Source: Rhizobium sp. EC-SD404
GTDB lineage: Bacteria > Pseudomonadota > Alphaproteobacteria > Rhizobiales > Rhizobiaceae
Assembly: GCF_902498825.1 (NCBI RefSeq)
Contig: NZ_LR701459.1
Coordinates: forward strand, 2,028,414 to 2,092,413
Direction of reading: 5' to 3'
DNA: 64,000 bases
Part shown: piece after piece, positions 1 to 9,931 of the stretch
Layout: each line of letters opens with the position of its first letter
Numbering within the stretch: the stretch's first letter is position 1
The notes under the pieces: generated by a model
Told to the model about the DNA's origin: nothing
Databases searched by the model: none
The model's input: only the letters and a program-made list of their open reading frames with translations
Program-made: the position numbers and the translations under genes

Positions 1-641
1 CCTCGCTGGTAGCCTTGATGCAGGAAGACATCAAGAAGCTGATCGCCTACTCGTCCGTCGCCCACATGGGCTACGTCACGATGGGTATCTTCGCAGCCAA
101 CGCTCAAGGCCTGCAGGGCGCGATCTTCCAGATGCTGTCGCACGGCCTCGTGTCCGGCGCGCTCTTCCTCTGCGTCGGCGTGATCTACGACCGGCTTCAC
201 ACCCGCGAGATCGCGGCCTATGGCGGCCTCGTCAACAACATGCCGAAATACGCGCTGGTCTTCATGGTCTTCACCATGGCCAATGTCGGCTTGCCGGGAA
301 CATCGGGCTTCGTCGGCGAATTCCTGACACTCATCGGCATCTTCCGCGTGAACACCTGGGTGGCTCTCTTTGCCACGACCGGCGTCGTCTTCTCGGCCGC
401 CTATGCGCTCTGGCTCTATCGCCGCATCATCTTCGGTGCGCTGGAGAAGGAGAGCCTGAAGGCGATGCTGGATCTCAGCCGCCGCGAGAAGGTCATTCTC
501 TATCCGCTCGTCGTGCTCGTCATCTTCTTCGGTGTCTATCCGATGCCGATCCTCGATGTGACGGCGGCTTCGGTCGAAAATCTCTTGAACAACTATACGG
601 CCGCGATCCAGTCCGCGGGCGATGTCGCCCTCTCGAACTGA
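1..641 (+). CDS. nuoM: NADH-quinone oxidoreductase subunit M, C-terminal part
   Basis: This is the 3' end of nuoM, an antiporter-like membrane subunit of respiratory complex I. The frame is already open at base 3 and gives about 212 residues. The motif [15 protein letters not shown] lies near the visible start and is characteristic of the proton-channel helices of NuoM/NuoL/NuoN. Several hydrophobic helices follow, and the protein ends with a membrane segment and a short tail. The rest of the gene lies upstream of the window. It is followed 16 bp later by nuoN, the usual last two genes of the nuo operon. Only truncation by the window edge limits the call. Confidence 0.96.
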   Translation, partial: SLVALMQEDIKKLIAYSSVAHMGYVTMGIFAANAQGLQGAIFQMLSHGLVSGALFLCVGVIYDRLHTREIAAYGGLVNNMPKYALVFMVFTMANVGLPGTSGFVGEFLTLIGIFRVNTWVALFATTGVVFSAAYALWLYRRIIFGALEKESLKAMLDLSRREKVILYPLVVLVIFFGVYPMPILDVTAASVENLLNNYTAAIQSAGDVALSN

Positions 642-657
642 TGCTCCGAGGAACGAA

Positions 658-2100
658 ATGACCGCTGAACTGCTGCTGCAAAGCATCCAACTGTCGATGC
701 CGGAAATCATTCTGGCAGTCGGCGCCATGGCATTGCTCATGGTCGGCGTCTTCTCGGGCGAGCGCTCCACCAGCATGGTCACCGGCCTCGCGGTCGGCGT
801 CCTGATCATCGCTGGACTTTGGCTCCTGCTGGTCACGAACACAGGCAGCGCCTTCGGCGGCGCATTCCTCGCGGATCCATTCGCCAAATTCATGAAGGTG
901 CTGATCCTGATCGGCTCGATCACGGCGATGGTCATGTCCGTCGGCCAGGCGCGGGAAGAGCGCATCAACCGCTTCGAATTCCCGGTTCTGATCGTTCTGG
1001 CCACGCTTGGCATGATGCTGATGGTTTCTGCCAACAGCATGATCGCGCTCTATCTCGCGCTCGAGCTGCAGTCGCTGGCGCTCTACGTCGTCGCCGCGAT
1101 CAATCGCGACAGCGTCCGCTCGACGGAAGCTGGCCTCAAATATTTCGTGCTCGGCGCTTTGTCCTCCGGCATGCTGCTTTACGGCGCCTCGCTCATCTAT
1201 GGCTTCACTGGCCACACGGGCTTCCAGGAAATCGCGGCGGTACTTGCCGCTGACGAGCGGTCGCTCGGTCTGGTCTTCGGCCTCGTCTTTGTCTTGGCCG
1301 GCCTGGCGTTCAAGATTTCGGCCGTCCCGTTCCACATGTGGACGCCGGACGTCTATGAGGGCGCCCCGACAGCGGTCACGGCGTTCTTCGCGGCCGCTCC
1401 CAAGGTTGCGGCCATGGCCATGCTGACCCGCATCGTCATCGAAGCCTTCGAGCCGATTACGCCCGACTGGCAGCAGATCATCGTGTTCGTATCGATCGCA
1501 TCGATGATTCTCGGCGCCTTTGCAGCCATCGGCCAGAAGAACATCAAGCGCCTGATGGCCTATTCCTCGATCGGCCACATGGGCTATGCGCTGGTCGGCC
1601 TTGCCGCCGGCACCCAGGCAGGCGTATCGGGCGTCGCGCTCTACATGCTGATCTACATGGTCATGACGCTTGGCACCTTCGCCTGCATCCTCGCGATGCG
1701 GAAGAAGGAAGAGGGCAATGTCGAGGAGATCGACGATCTTGCCGGTCTGGCTTCCACGCACCCTTTCATGGCGATGATGCTGACGATTCTCATGTTCTCG
1801 CTGGCCGGCATCCCGCCGCTGGCAGGCTTCTTCGCCAAGTATTTCGTCTTTGTCGCCGCCATCGAAGCCGAGCTTTATGCGCTGGCCGTCATCGGCGTCC
1901 TCGCCTCCTGCGTCGGTGCCTATTACTACCTGCGCATCATCAAGATCATGTGGTTCGATGAAGCGACGGAAAGCTTCGTGCCGGCGTCCGGCGAGCTGAA
2001 GCTCGTCTACGGCATCGCGGGCATCTTCACGCTTGGTTATCTGTTCATCGGCGGCCCGATCGGTGCCGCTGCGCAGGCAGCCGCAGCGTCGTTCTTTTGA
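658..2100 (+). CDS. nuoN: NADH-quinone oxidoreductase subunit N
   Basis: NuoN is a membrane-embedded, antiporter-like subunit of complex I that helps couple quinone reduction to proton pumping. The 480-residue product is hydrophobic throughout, with about 14 membrane segments. It carries the family motif [18 protein letters not shown] near residues 300-317 and a proline-rich turn, [13 protein letters not shown], near residue 390. I chose the ATG at 658 because GAGG stands 6 bases upstream; an in-frame GTG at 622 would lie inside nuoM and has no such site. The stop codon overlaps the probable TTG start of birA, so translation is probably coupled. Length is normal for the family. Confidence 0.97.
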   Translation: MTAELLLQSIQLSMPEIILAVGAMALLMVGVFSGERSTSMVTGLAVGVLIIAGLWLLLVTNTGSAFGGAFLADPFAKFMKVLILIGSITAMVMSVGQAREERINRFEFPVLIVLATLGMMLMVSANSMIALYLALELQSLALYVVAAINRDSVRSTEAGLKYFVLGALSSGMLLYGASLIYGFTGHTGFQEIAAVLAADERSLGLVFGLVFVLAGLAFKISAVPFHMWTPDVYEGAPTAVTAFFAAAPKVAAMAMLTRIVIEAFEPITPDWQQIIVFVSIASMILGAFAAIGQKNIKRLMAYSSIGHMGYALVGLAAGTQAGVSGVALYMLIYMVMTLGTFACILAMRKKEEGNVEEIDDLAGLASTHPFMAMMLTILMFSLAGIPPLAGFFAKYFVFVAAIEAELYALAVIGVLASCVGAYYYLRIIKIMWFDEATESFVPASGELKLVYGIAGIFTLGYLFIGGPIGAAAQAAAASFF

Positions 2101-2942
2101 GCCTGGGCGTGGCGGTCGAGCAAGCGCACTTCGCCCTGGCACCGACGGCCGCCCAATCGGGCTACCGCGTCACAAGCTTCGAGACCGTCGGCTCGACCAA
2201 TGCCGAGGCGCTCGATGCAGCGCGCGCCGGCGACACGGGTCGGTGCTGGTTCGTATCCGATCATCAGCAGACCGGGCGAGGGCGCCGGGGTCGGCCATGG
2301 CAGACCGAGCGGGGAAACTTGGCCGCGTCGCTTCTGATCGTCGATGATCTGGAGCTCAAGGCGACAGCCACTCTCGGCTTCGTCGCGGGCCTCGCACTCC
2401 ACGATGCGCTGAGCGCGCTCATTCCGGACGCCGGTCTCGCCGTGGCTCTCGACGGCGACTCGCGCCGGCGGTTCGAGCTGAAATGGCCGAACGACGTTTT
2501 GGCCGGCGGCGCGAAGCTTTCCGGAATTCTGCTGGAATCGACCAAGCTGCCGAATGGCCGCCAGGCGACCTCGATCGGCTGGGGCGTCAATGTGGTTTCC
2601 CATCCGAGCGACACGGAGTTTCCGGCAACCTCGCTTCGGGCCCTGGGCAGTCGCGCCGATGCCGGCGACGTATTCCTTGCGCTCAGCGATGCCTGGGCAG
2701 AGAATTATGCGCTCTGGAATGCGGCCTCCGGTCTCGATGTCATCAGGTCGCGCTGGCTCGAACGCGCAAGCGGGCTCGGCGGACAGGTTGCTGTCAGGAT
2801 CGACGGACGGGTCGCGCGCGGTATATTCGAAACGATCGACAGCGATTGTCGCTTCGTCATCCGTGAAGATGACGGTCGCCTGACCCATATAGCAGCCGGG
2901 GACGTGCATTTCGGCGCAGTCGCGTCCGCGCGCGCGGTCTGA
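2097..2942 (+). CDS. birA: biotin--[acetyl-CoA-carboxylase] ligase
   Basis: This enzyme activates biotin with ATP and attaches it to the biotin carboxyl carrier protein and other carboxylases in the cytoplasm. The 281-residue protein has the ligase signature: GSTNAEA near residue 32, the biotinyl-AMP loop GRGRRGRPW at 60-68, and KWPNDVL at 129-135 followed by KLSGILLE. There is no N-terminal winged-helix repressor domain, so it is a monofunctional ligase that should not bind DNA. The TTG start overlaps the nuoN stop; a GTG at 2109 is an equally plausible start. Position between nuoN and rnj is common in Hyphomicrobiales. Confidence 0.93.
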   Translation: MSLGVAVEQAHFALAPTAAQSGYRVTSFETVGSTNAEALDAARAGDTGRCWFVSDHQQTGRGRRGRPWQTERGNLAASLLIVDDLELKATATLGFVAGLALHDALSALIPDAGLAVALDGDSRRRFELKWPNDVLAGGAKLSGILLESTKLPNGRQATSIGWGVNVVSHPSDTEFPATSLRALGSRADAGDVFLALSDAWAENYALWNAASGLDVIRSRWLERASGLGGQVAVRIDGRVARGIFETIDSDCRFVIREDDGRLTHIAAGDVHFGAVASARAV

Positions 2943-3010
2943 ACGCACCTGGACGACGAGCGGCGCTGTCGACATCGATTACGCCAGAACAAGGAATTCG
3001 AAGAAAGCTC

Positions 3011-4678
3011 ATGGCGAAACAGGACGAACTTGTATTTCTCCCGCTCGGTGGCGTCGGCGAGATCGGCATGAACATGGCGCTCTACGGCTGGGGTCCCGCC
3101 GGTGCGCGCCAATGGCTGATGGTCGATTGCGGCGTTACCTTTCCCGGCCCGGACTTGCCGGGCGTGGACCTTGTCCTCCCGGACATCTCGTTCATCGAGG
3201 AAGAGCGCGCCAATCTTCGCGGCATCGTCATCACCCACGCCCATGAGGACCATTACGGCGCGCTGTCCGATCTCTGGCCGGGCTTGAACTGCGCGGTCTA
3301 CGCGACGCCGTTCACGGCAGGGATGCTGGAAGCCAAGCGGTCCTACGAGCGCGAGCGCAATCCCGTGCCGATCACCATCTACAAGCCCGGCGAACGCTTC
3401 ACGGTCGGCCCGTTCCAGGTCGAGGCAATTCCGGTCAACCACTCGATCCCCGAACCCGTGTCGCTCGCGATCACGACCCCCGCAGGCACCGTCATCCATA
3501 CGGGCGACTGGAAGATCGACGAGGAGCCCACACTTCTTCCCAAGACCGATGCGCATCGCTTCCAGCAACTCGGCGATGCCGGTGTGTTGGCTATGATCTG
3601 CGATTCGACGAATGCCATGCGCGAAGGCGTCTCGCCGTCTGAGCGCGCCGTCAGCGACAGCTTACGCTCGATCATCGAGCGCGCCGAGGGCAGGGTCGCG
3701 ATCACCACTTTTGCTTCCAACGTCGGCCGAATTCGGTCGATCGCCGAAGCCGCGCGTGACGCCGGGCGCCAGTGCCTCCTGCTCGGATCCTCCATGAAGC
3801 GCGTCGCCGACGTCGCCACTGAAGTGGGTCTGATGGAAGGCATTCCACCGTTTATCGCTGAAGACGAGTTTGGCTATATCCCGCGCGACAAGGTCGTCGT
3901 GATCCTGACCGGGAGCCAGGGCGAGCCTCGGGCAGCTCTCGCCAAGATCGCGCGCGACGAGATGCGCCATGTGGCGCTTACAGCCGGCGACACGGTCGTC
4001 TTTTCCTCGCGCACCATTCCGGGCAACGAGAAGGCGATTCTCGATATCATCAATGGCCTGGTCGACCAGGGCATCAAGATCATCACCGATGGCGCCGAAC
4101 TGGTGCATGTGTCGGGCCATCCGCGCCGCTCGGAACTCCAGCAGATGTATTCCTGGGTCAAGCCGCAGATCCTCGTGCCGGTGCACGGCGAGGCTGCGCA
4201 TCTGACCGCTCATGCGGAACTCGCCAAGGCATCGGGCATCAAGCAGGTCCCGAGGCTTCGAAACGGCATGATGCTGCGTCTCTCGCCTGGCCCCGCCGAG
4301 ATCATCGATGAGGCACCGGTGGGTCGGATCTACAAGGACGGCCGGTTGATCGGCGACCTGGAAGAGATGGCCATCGGCGAGCGCCGCAAGCTCTCATTCG
4401 TCGGTCATGTCGTCGTCAACGTGCTGCTCGATGCGAAGTATGAGCTTGAACGTGACCCCGAGATCATCACCCAGGGCGTTCCGGCCTTCGACGACGAAGG
4501 AGACGCCATCGCCGATTTGCTGGTCGATGCGGCGATTGGCGCGGTGGACTCAATCCCGCGTGCTCGGCGAAAAGACCTCGCGACCGTGCGTGAATCCGTG
4601 CGTCGATCGGTGCGCGCCGAGGTCAACAATATCTGGGGCAAGAAACCGGTGACAACCGTTCTCGTCACCCGGATTTAG
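3011..4678 (+). CDS. rnj: ribonuclease J
   Basis: This is an RNase J family exo/endoribonuclease used in mRNA decay and RNA 5'-end maturation. The 555-residue protein has a metallo-beta-lactamase core with the zinc motif HAHEDH at residues 76-81. Further metal-site elements are VNHSIPEPVSL (near 145) and HTGDWKID (near 167). The beta-CASP part includes ICDSTNA and TGSQGEP (near 303), and the motif VHVSGHPRR near 366 is typical of the family. The C-terminal region of about 100 residues matches the RNase J oligomerisation domain. It is the usual alphaproteobacterial counterpart to RNase E-based decay. It lies 12 bp before mce, suggesting cotranscription. Confidence 0.95.
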   Translation: MAKQDELVFLPLGGVGEIGMNMALYGWGPAGARQWLMVDCGVTFPGPDLPGVDLVLPDISFIEEERANLRGIVITHAHEDHYGALSDLWPGLNCAVYATPFTAGMLEAKRSYERERNPVPITIYKPGERFTVGPFQVEAIPVNHSIPEPVSLAITTPAGTVIHTGDWKIDEEPTLLPKTDAHRFQQLGDAGVLAMICDSTNAMREGVSPSERAVSDSLRSIIERAEGRVAITTFASNVGRIRSIAEAARDAGRQCLLLGSSMKRVADVATEVGLMEGIPPFIAEDEFGYIPRDKVVVILTGSQGEPRAALAKIARDEMRHVALTAGDTVVFSSRTIPGNEKAILDIINGLVDQGIKIITDGAELVHVSGHPRRSELQQMYSWVKPQILVPVHGEAAHLTAHAELAKASGIKQVPRLRNGMMLRLSPGPAEIIDEAPVGRIYKDGRLIGDLEEMAIGERRKLSFVGHVVVNVLLDAKYELERDPEIITQGVPAFDDEGDAIADLLVDAAIGAVDSIPRARRKDLATVRESVRRSVRAEVNNIWGKKPVTTVLVTRI

Positions 4679-4690
4679 GGAGGAGACGCC

Positions 4691-5101
4691 GTGCTGGGAC
4701 GTTTGAACCACGTCGCGATCGCGGTTCCGAACATTGCCGCGGCAAGCGCCATCTATCGGGAAACGCTCGGCGCCGAGGTATCGGCGCCGCAGTCGTTGAC
4801 GGATCACGGCGTGACGGTCGTCTTCGTCGATCTCGGCAACACCAAGGTCGAACTGCTCGAACCCTTGGGCGACGCGTCGCCGATTGCCGCCTTTCTGGAG
4901 AAGAACCCGTCCGGCGGCATGCACCATATCTGCTATGAGGTCGAAGATATTTTCGAGGCGAGAGACCATCTGATCAAGGAGGGCGCACGCGTCCTCGGCG
5001 ATGGCGAGCCCAAGATCGGCGCCCATGGCAAACCCGTCCTGTTTCTTCACCCGAAGGACTTCTGCGGGACGCTCGTTGAACTTGAACAAAGCGCGGCCTG
5101 A
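4691..5101 (+). CDS. mce: methylmalonyl-CoA epimerase
   Basis: The 136-residue protein belongs to the vicinal oxygen chelate (glyoxalase) fold. It begins LNHVAIAVPNI, and the HVAIAV histidine is the first metal ligand. GGMHHICYEVED near residue 76 supplies a second, and GTLVELEQ at the end a glutamate ligand. This pattern fits methylmalonyl-CoA epimerase, which interconverts the (R) and (S) forms on the propionyl-CoA to succinyl-CoA route. The start is a GTG preceded by AGGAGA (4680-4685). The gene is packed between rnj and a DUF1467 gene, a common arrangement in this order. A generic glyoxalase-family annotation is the only real alternative. Confidence 0.93.
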   Translation: MLGRLNHVAIAVPNIAAASAIYRETLGAEVSAPQSLTDHGVTVVFVDLGNTKVELLEPLGDASPIAAFLEKNPSGGMHHICYEVEDIFEARDHLIKEGARVLGDGEPKIGAHGKPVLFLHPKDFCGTLVELEQSAA

Positions 5102-5128
5102 CCGCCTCCAAGCCAAGGCACTTAAGCC

Positions 5129-5395
5129 ATGTCGTTCTTTTCCGGATTTGCCGTCTATTTCATCATCTGGTGGGTGACGCTTTTTGCGGTGCTTCCGCTT
5201 GGTGTTCGCACGCAGGAGGAAGCCGGCGACATCACCCTCGGCACGACGGAAAGCGCGCCGCTCGCCGCCAGGCTGGGTTGGAAGGCCATGATCACCACAT
5301 TGATCGCGGGCGTCATCTTCGGCGTCTACATTGTCGTGACTTCAGTCTACGGCCTATCGGTGGACAGCATCCCGCGCATCGTGCCGAATTTCTGA
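5129..5395 (+). CDS. DUF1467 family membrane protein
   Basis: This small protein of 88 residues has two predicted membrane helices (about residues 5-25 and 52-75). They are separated by a polar loop with RTQEEAGDITLGT, a hallmark of the DUF1467 family. The function is unknown. It sits 27 bp after mce and just before a strong terminator-like hairpin, so it is probably the last gene of the rnj-mce transcript. The family is found mainly in Alphaproteobacteria and often lies near mce or proS; that neighbourhood is the only functional hint I can offer. Confidence 0.9.
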   Translation: MSFFSGFAVYFIIWWVTLFAVLPLGVRTQEEAGDITLGTTESAPLAARLGWKAMITTLIAGVIFGVYIVVTSVYGLSVDSIPRIVPNF

Positions 5396-5434
5396 CGAAC
5401 AGACGAAGCGCATTTCAGGGAAGAAGAAAGCAAA

Positions 5435-5462
5435 AAAAAACAAGGCCAAAGCCTTGTTTTTT
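5435..5462. terminator. bidirectional intrinsic terminator after DUF1467 gene
   Basis: Bases 5441-5446 (CAAGGC) pair with 5451-5456 (GCCTTG) around the loop CAAA. The stem is extended by an A tract before it and a T tract after it (5435-5440 with 5457-5462). This is a textbook rho-independent terminator for the forward rnj-mce-DUF1467 transcript, and its A/T symmetry would let it work in reverse too. Confidence 0.85.
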
Positions 5463-5774
5463 GAAGTCCCGCGTGATCGACCCGATTTCTCGGTGGCAGC
5501 GATTTAACGCGCCGGCGACCTGATCCTCCCAAGACTTGACCGCGAATGGGCAGAAATTCATCGATCTCTGCCTCGTTTGTGGGCACAAGCTAACGCACGG
5601 GGCTTCGAATGTCACCATTAATCTTCGAAAAACTGTCACATTTCGTCGCAGGGTTGTAGCCCGCTCGCAAATGATGATTGGTGCCGCCGCAACTGTGCTG
5701 GATGCCAAGCCATGCGCGGGTTCCCTTCAATCCGCGAAGCCGCTATGAACGCGCGTCTTTCCATCGCCAATTCG

Positions 5775-5801
5775 CCTGATTCCGGGGCTAGCCCAATCAG
5801 G
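5775..5801 (+). promoter_or_regulatory. hairpin in the proS leader
   Basis: CCTGATT (5775-5781) pairs with AATCAGG (5795-5801), enclosing an inner GGGC-TA-GCCC helix. Together they give an interrupted stem of about 11 bp, ending 17 bases before the proS ATG. No T-run follows, so it is not a simple terminator. It could affect ribosome access or mRNA stability; this is inference from the fold alone. Confidence 0.45.
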
Positions 5802-5818
5802 CCACACCTGGACACATC

Positions 5819-7150
5819 ATGCGCCTTTCACGCTACTTCCTTCCCATCCTGAAAGAGATACCCAAGGAAGCGGAGATCGTCTCGCATCGGCTCATGCTGC
5901 GCGCGGGCATGATCCGCCAGCAGTCGGCGGGCATCTATTCATGGCTGCCGCTCGGAAAGCGTGTGCTCGATCGGGTGAATGCGATCGTTCGGGAAGAGCA
6001 GAACCGCGCCGGCGCCATAGAAATCATGATGCCGACCATCCAGTCGGCTGATCTCTGGATGGAAAGCGGCCGCTACGACGATTACGGCAAGGAAATGCTG
6101 CGCATCGAGGATCGCCAGAAGCGTGCGATGCTTTATGGCCCGACCAACGAGGAGATGGTGACCGACATCTTCCGGTCCTATGTGCGCTCCTACAAGAGCC
6201 TGCCGCTCAACCTCTACCACATCCAGCTGAAGTTCCGTGACGAGATCCGTCCGCGTTTCGGCACCATGCGCTCGCGCGAGTTCATGATGAAGGATGCCTA
6301 TTCCTTCGACATCGACAAGGCGGCAGCGGTCCACTCCTACAACAAGATGTTCGTTGCCTATCTGCGCACCTTCGCCCGGCTGGGACTGAAGGCGATTCCG
6401 ATGCGCGCCGATACCGGCCCGATCGGCGGTGATCTCAGCCACGAATTCATCATCCTGGCATCGACCGGCGAGTCGGAAGTGTTCTGCCACCGGGATTTCA
6501 TGGATTTCGACATTCCCGGCGACGACACGGATTTTGACGACGTCGCGAGCATTCAGTCGACGGTCGATCGCTGGACGTCGCTTTATGCGGCAACATCGGA
6601 AATGCACGATGCGGAGGCTTTCGCAGCCGTTCCCGAGCACTCCAAGGTGTCGGCTCGCGGTATCGAAGTCGGTCACATCTTCTATTTCGGCACCAAGTAT
6701 TCCGCGCCGATGAAGGCGACGGTGACTGGCCCCGACGGTAAGGATCACCCGGTCCACATGGGTTCCTACGGCATCGGCCCGACGCGCCTCGTTCCCGCAA
6801 TCGTCGAGGCGAGCCATGACGAGGGCGGCATCATCTGGCCAGCCGGCGTCGCGCCTTTCGATGCGGTCATCATCAATATGAAAGCCGGCGATCAAGCCTG
6901 TGATGCGGCCTGCGAAAAGGTCTATGCTGCCATGACCGCTACCGGGCTGGATGTGTTGCTGGACGATACCGACGAGCGGGCAGGCGGCAAGTTCGCAACG
7001 GCCGACCTGATCGGCGTGCCGCTGCAGGTGATCGTCGGTCCACGCGGCATTGCGGCCGGCGAAGTGGAAATCAAGACACGCAGCACGGGCGAGCGCGAGA
7101 CTCTGCCGCTCGATGCGGCGATCAACCGACTGACTGCGACGGCACGCTGA
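5819..7150 (+). CDS. proS: prolyl-tRNA synthetase (short, alphaproteobacterial type)
   Basis: This class II aminoacyl-tRNA synthetase charges tRNA-Pro in the cytoplasm. The 443-residue protein starts [11 protein letters not shown]. It shows motif 1 in the [14 protein letters not shown] region, motif 2 in [17 protein letters not shown] (near residue 140), and motif 3 in [16 protein letters not shown] (near 318). The C-terminal anticodon-binding domain includes [17 protein letters not shown]. It is much shorter than the roughly 570-residue E. coli enzyme because the editing insertion between motifs 2 and 3 is almost absent, which is normal for this lineage. A separate deacylase such as ProXp/YbaK would be expected elsewhere for editing. 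The leader upstream carries a hairpin. Confidence 0.96.
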   Translation: MRLSRYFLPILKEIPKEAEIVSHRLMLRAGMIRQQSAGIYSWLPLGKRVLDRVNAIVREEQNRAGAIEIMMPTIQSADLWMESGRYDDYGKEMLRIEDRQKRAMLYGPTNEEMVTDIFRSYVRSYKSLPLNLYHIQLKFRDEIRPRFGTMRSREFMMKDAYSFDIDKAAAVHSYNKMFVAYLRTFARLGLKAIPMRADTGPIGGDLSHEFIILASTGESEVFCHRDFMDFDIPGDDTDFDDVASIQSTVDRWTSLYAATSEMHDAEAFAAVPEHSKVSARGIEVGHIFYFGTKYSAPMKATVTGPDGKDHPVHMGSYGIGPTRLVPAIVEASHDEGGIIWPAGVAPFDAVIINMKAGDQACDAACEKVYAAMTATGLDVLLDDTDERAGGKFATADLIGVPLQVIVGPRGIAAGEVEIKTRSTGERETLPLDAAINRLTATAR

Positions 7151-7181
7151 ACGAAACCGACGATCCAGAGGGACAGCCGAC

Positions 7182-8501
7182 ATGAGTGACGCGACCGCCG
7201 TGCCGGACGATGCACCCGAGGAGAAGACGCGTCCGGTTTCCCGATCGGCAGGAGCCTTTTCGGCATTTGAGCGCATGGTCGCCTGGCGGTATCTGCGCTC
7301 GCGCCGCAAGGAAGCGTTCATTTCCGTGATCGCAGGTTTCTCGTTCGTCGGTATCGTGCTCGGCGTCGCGACCCTCATCATCGTCATGGCTGTGATGAAC
7401 GGGTTCCGCACCGAACTGATCGACCGCATTCTCGGCATCAACGGCCACATGATCGTGCAGCCGATGGACCGGCCGCTCGATGATTATCGGGATCTGGCCA
7501 TTGCATTCGAGGGCGTCGAAGGCGTCGACATGGCGATCCCTCTCGTCGAGGGTCAGACGCTTGCGTCCGGCTTTCAAGGCGCGGGCACCGGCGCCATCGT
7601 CAAGGGTATCAGCGCCGAAGATCTGACCCGCATGTCCACCGTGTCGGAGAATATCCGTTCGGGCGATCTCGTCGGCTTCGCCGCGGGGCAGGGTGTGCTG
7701 GTCGGCTCCCGTATGGCAGAAGCGCTCGGCGTCGGCGCCGGCGACGACATCACGCTCGTAGCACCGGATGGCGATATCACGCCTCTTGGCGTGACGCCGC
7801 GGGTCAAGTCCTACCCGATCTCCGGCGTGTTCGAGATCGGCATGTCGGAATTCGATGCGGCAATCATCTTCATGCCTCTCGAGGAAGCCCAGCTCTATTT
7901 CAACGCCGAAGGGCTGGTACAGTCCATCGAACTCTTCGTCGACAACCCCGACATGGTCGAGACCTATCGGGCGGCTGTCGAAGAAGCGGCAGGTCGCCAG
8001 ATCTTCGTGACCGATTGGCGTCAGCGCAACCAGACGTTCTTCTCGGCGCTCGAAGTCGAACGCAACGTGATGTTCATGATCCTGACGCTGATCGTGCTTG
8101 TCGCCGCGCTCAATATCATCTCCGGCCTGATCATGCTGGTGAAGGACAAGGGCCGCGACATCGCGATCCTGCGCACCATGGGCGCCACGTCGAGTTCGAT
8201 CATGCGCATCTTCTTCATGACGGGCGCGGCCATCGGCGTTACGGGGACGATCGCGGGCGTTCTGCTGGGCGTCATCGTCTGCCTCAACGTCGAGTCGATC
8301 CGCTGGTTCTTCTCCTGGCTGTCGGGAACGACGATCTTCGATCCGGAACTTTATTTCCTGTCGCAGCTGCCGGCCGAGATGGATCCGGGCGAGACGCTGT
8401 CGGTGATCCTGATGGCCTTGCTGCTGTCCTTCATCGCCACGCTGTTCCCGGCCTGGCGTGCTTCGCGCCTCGATCCCGTCGACGCTCTTCGCTACGAATA
8501 G
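7182..8501 (+). CDS. lolC: lipoprotein-releasing ABC transporter permease (LolC/LolE family)
   Basis: This is the inner-membrane permease of the Lol system, which extracts outer-membrane lipoproteins from the inner membrane and passes them to LolA. The 439-residue protein has the family opening FERMVAWRYLRSRRKEAFIS at about 27-46 and a first membrane helix. A large periplasmic domain (about 70-300) follows, then three C-terminal helices with the conserved MLVKDKGRDIAILRTMG segment near residue 315. It ends PVDALRYE, the usual FtsX-family tail. Only one permease gene is present, as in many bacteria that use a single LolF-type protein in place of separate LolC and LolE. lolD follows 26 bp later. 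Confidence 0.94.
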   Translation: MSDATAVPDDAPEEKTRPVSRSAGAFSAFERMVAWRYLRSRRKEAFISVIAGFSFVGIVLGVATLIIVMAVMNGFRTELIDRILGINGHMIVQPMDRPLDDYRDLAIAFEGVEGVDMAIPLVEGQTLASGFQGAGTGAIVKGISAEDLTRMSTVSENIRSGDLVGFAAGQGVLVGSRMAEALGVGAGDDITLVAPDGDITPLGVTPRVKSYPISGVFEIGMSEFDAAIIFMPLEEAQLYFNAEGLVQSIELFVDNPDMVETYRAAVEEAAGRQIFVTDWRQRNQTFFSALEVERNVMFMILTLIVLVAALNIISGLIMLVKDKGRDIAILRTMGATSSSIMRIFFMTGAAIGVTGTIAGVLLGVIVCLNVESIRWFFSWLSGTTIFDPELYFLSQLPAEMDPGETLSVILMALLLSFIATLFPAWRASRLDPVDALRYE

Positions 8502-8527
8502 ACCTCCGAACAGAATAGAAAATCCGC

Positions 8528-9220
8528 ATGGTCCTCGATACCGCACCCTATGTGCTGCAACTTCAGCAGGTCGAACGGCACTACAACCAGGGCGACACCG
8601 AGCTCGCGATTCTGCGCGGCGCCGACTTTTCGTTGAAGCGCGGCGAGATCGTCGCGCTTGTCGCACCGTCGGGCGCGGGCAAGTCGACGCTGCTTCACGT
8701 CGCGGGTCTCCTGGAAAAGCCGGATGCCGGTGAAGTGCTTCTGGCTGGCGATCCCTGTTCCAACCTGACCGATGAGCAGCGGACGGATCGCCGGCGCAGC
8801 GATATTGGCTTCGTCTACCAGTTTCACCATCTGCTGCCCGAGTTTACGGCGCTCGAAAACATCATGATGCCGCAGCTGATCGGCGGGTTGCCGGAGAAGG
8901 AAGCCTCGGAGCGCGCCGCGCAGCTGCTGGATTACATGCGGATCGGCCATCGCGCCGGCCACAGGCCGTCGGAGCTTTCAGGCGGCGAACAGCAGCGCGT
9001 GGCGATCGCCCGCGCCGTGGCGAACGCACCGCTCATTCTGCTTGCCGACGAGCCCACCGGAAACCTCGATCCCGAGACGGCCGGCTACGTTTTCGAGGCT
9101 CTGGAAGCATTGGTGCGGCAATCCGGTCTCGCGGCACTGATCGCGACGCACAACCACGAGCTGGCTGGCCTGATGGACCGCCGGGTTACGCTGAGCGAAG
9201 GCCTCGTCGTCGACTTCTAG
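8528..9220 (+). CDS. lolD: lipoprotein-releasing ABC transporter ATP-binding protein
   Basis: LolD is the ATPase of the Lol lipoprotein-release complex. The 230-residue protein has a Walker A motif APSGAGKST (about 55-63), where Ala replaces the usual leading Gly. It also has a Q-loop in [17 protein letters not shown], the ABC signature [14 protein letters not shown] (about 153-166), Walker B LILLADEP followed by TGNLD, and an H-loop ATHNHEL. Length and motif order match LolD rather than other ABC ATPases. It lies directly after its permease gene and forms a two-gene unit with it. Confidence 0.95.
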   Translation: MVLDTAPYVLQLQQVERHYNQGDTELAILRGADFSLKRGEIVALVAPSGAGKSTLLHVAGLLEKPDAGEVLLAGDPCSNLTDEQRTDRRRSDIGFVYQFHHLLPEFTALENIMMPQLIGGLPEKEASERAAQLLDYMRIGHRAGHRPSELSGGEQQRVAIARAVANAPLILLADEPTGNLDPETAGYVFEALEALVRQSGLAALIATHNHELAGLMDRRVTLSEGLVVDF

Positions 9221-9403
9221 CGACCCAGTTCCCTCATCATCCATCAAGTTCGGCGCAGCTTTCGGCATGCGTTGTTCGCATCAACACGCTTTTGTGATCG
9301 CACCCGTCTTATCCCGCACGCATTGCCGCGCCTATTGGGACGCGGCGATCGATGAAGGGCGCGCTCGTCAAACGACAACAACAATCTGTCAGGAGACTGG
9401 ATC

Positions 9404-9910
9404 ATGAAGCTTTTTCTGGCCTTGGTGCCCGCCCTCGTCATCGGCGCAAGCTTTCCCGCAGCCGCCGAAGATACTGCATTCATTCAAGGTCTGTCCGGCT
9501 CATGGGCCGGTGAAGGCACGGCGCGGCGCACGGCCGATAGCGAGCCCGTCGGCGTGAATTGCCAGTTCACCTCCAGCACCGAAGCCCAGAGTTTCAGCCT
9601 CGACGGCACCTGCCGCGCCATGGCCATCATCCGTCAGGATTTGTCGGCCCAACTGACCAACACCAGCGGCACCAGCTACGAAGGCATCTATACCGGTCCG
9701 CGCGGCGGACAGTCGGCGCTTTCCGGTGCCCGCAACGGCAATACGCTCGATCTTCAGGTTGCTTGGGCTCAGGAAGTCAATGGCGACAGCGAAGCGCGCA
9801 TGCAGGTCGAGGTGCCCGGACCGGACTCCATGATCATCCGCACGATCGACACCAGCCCCACCACGGGTGCCGAGGTCGTGACGAGCGAGATCAATCTCAG
9901 CCGGCAGTAA
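9404..9910 (+). CDS. secreted protein of unknown function
   Basis: This 168-residue protein has a clear Sec signal peptide: MKLFLALVPALVIGASFPAAA, with likely cleavage after AAA-E near residue 22. The mature part is about 145 residues, rich in Ser, Thr and Gly, with alternating polar and apolar residues that suggest a beta-rich fold. Two cysteines (in VNCQF and GTCRA) could form a disulfide in the periplasm. The ribosome site AGGAG (9391-9395) stands 8 bases before the ATG. I do not recognise a characterised family; similar small secreted proteins occur in Hyphomicrobiales. It converges with the L,D-transpeptidase gene. Confidence 0.85.
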   Translation: MKLFLALVPALVIGASFPAAAEDTAFIQGLSGSWAGEGTARRTADSEPVGVNCQFTSSTEAQSFSLDGTCRAMAIIRQDLSAQLTNTSGTSYEGIYTGPRGGQSALSGARNGNTLDLQVAWAQEVNGDSEARMQVEVPGPDSMIIRTIDTSPTTGAEVVTSEINLSRQ

Positions 9911-9931
9911 CCAGCGCCGCTCTCTTCATTG

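Larger units (their letters stand above)
5396..5818. other. 423-bp intergenic region before proS
   Basis: The region holds the terminator at 5435-5462 and a hairpin just before proS (5775-5801). The middle part (about 5463-5774) must contain the proS promoter but shows no motif I can define with confidence. The only short open frame, at 5536-5748, has no convincing ribosome site and no recognisable protein character, so I do not call it a gene. Confidence 0.6.

Noticed and set aside
520..2142. Long minus-strand open frame of about 540 residues opposite nuoN
   Set aside because: It is the complement of a clear nuoN gene. Its product is rich in Arg, Asp, Glu and His in the pattern typical of antisense frames in high-GC DNA, with no domain.
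5536..5748. 70-residue plus-strand open frame in the proS leader
   Set aside because: No good ribosome site, no membrane or domain signal, and it sits in an AT-richer spacer. I left it out, though it cannot be excluded.
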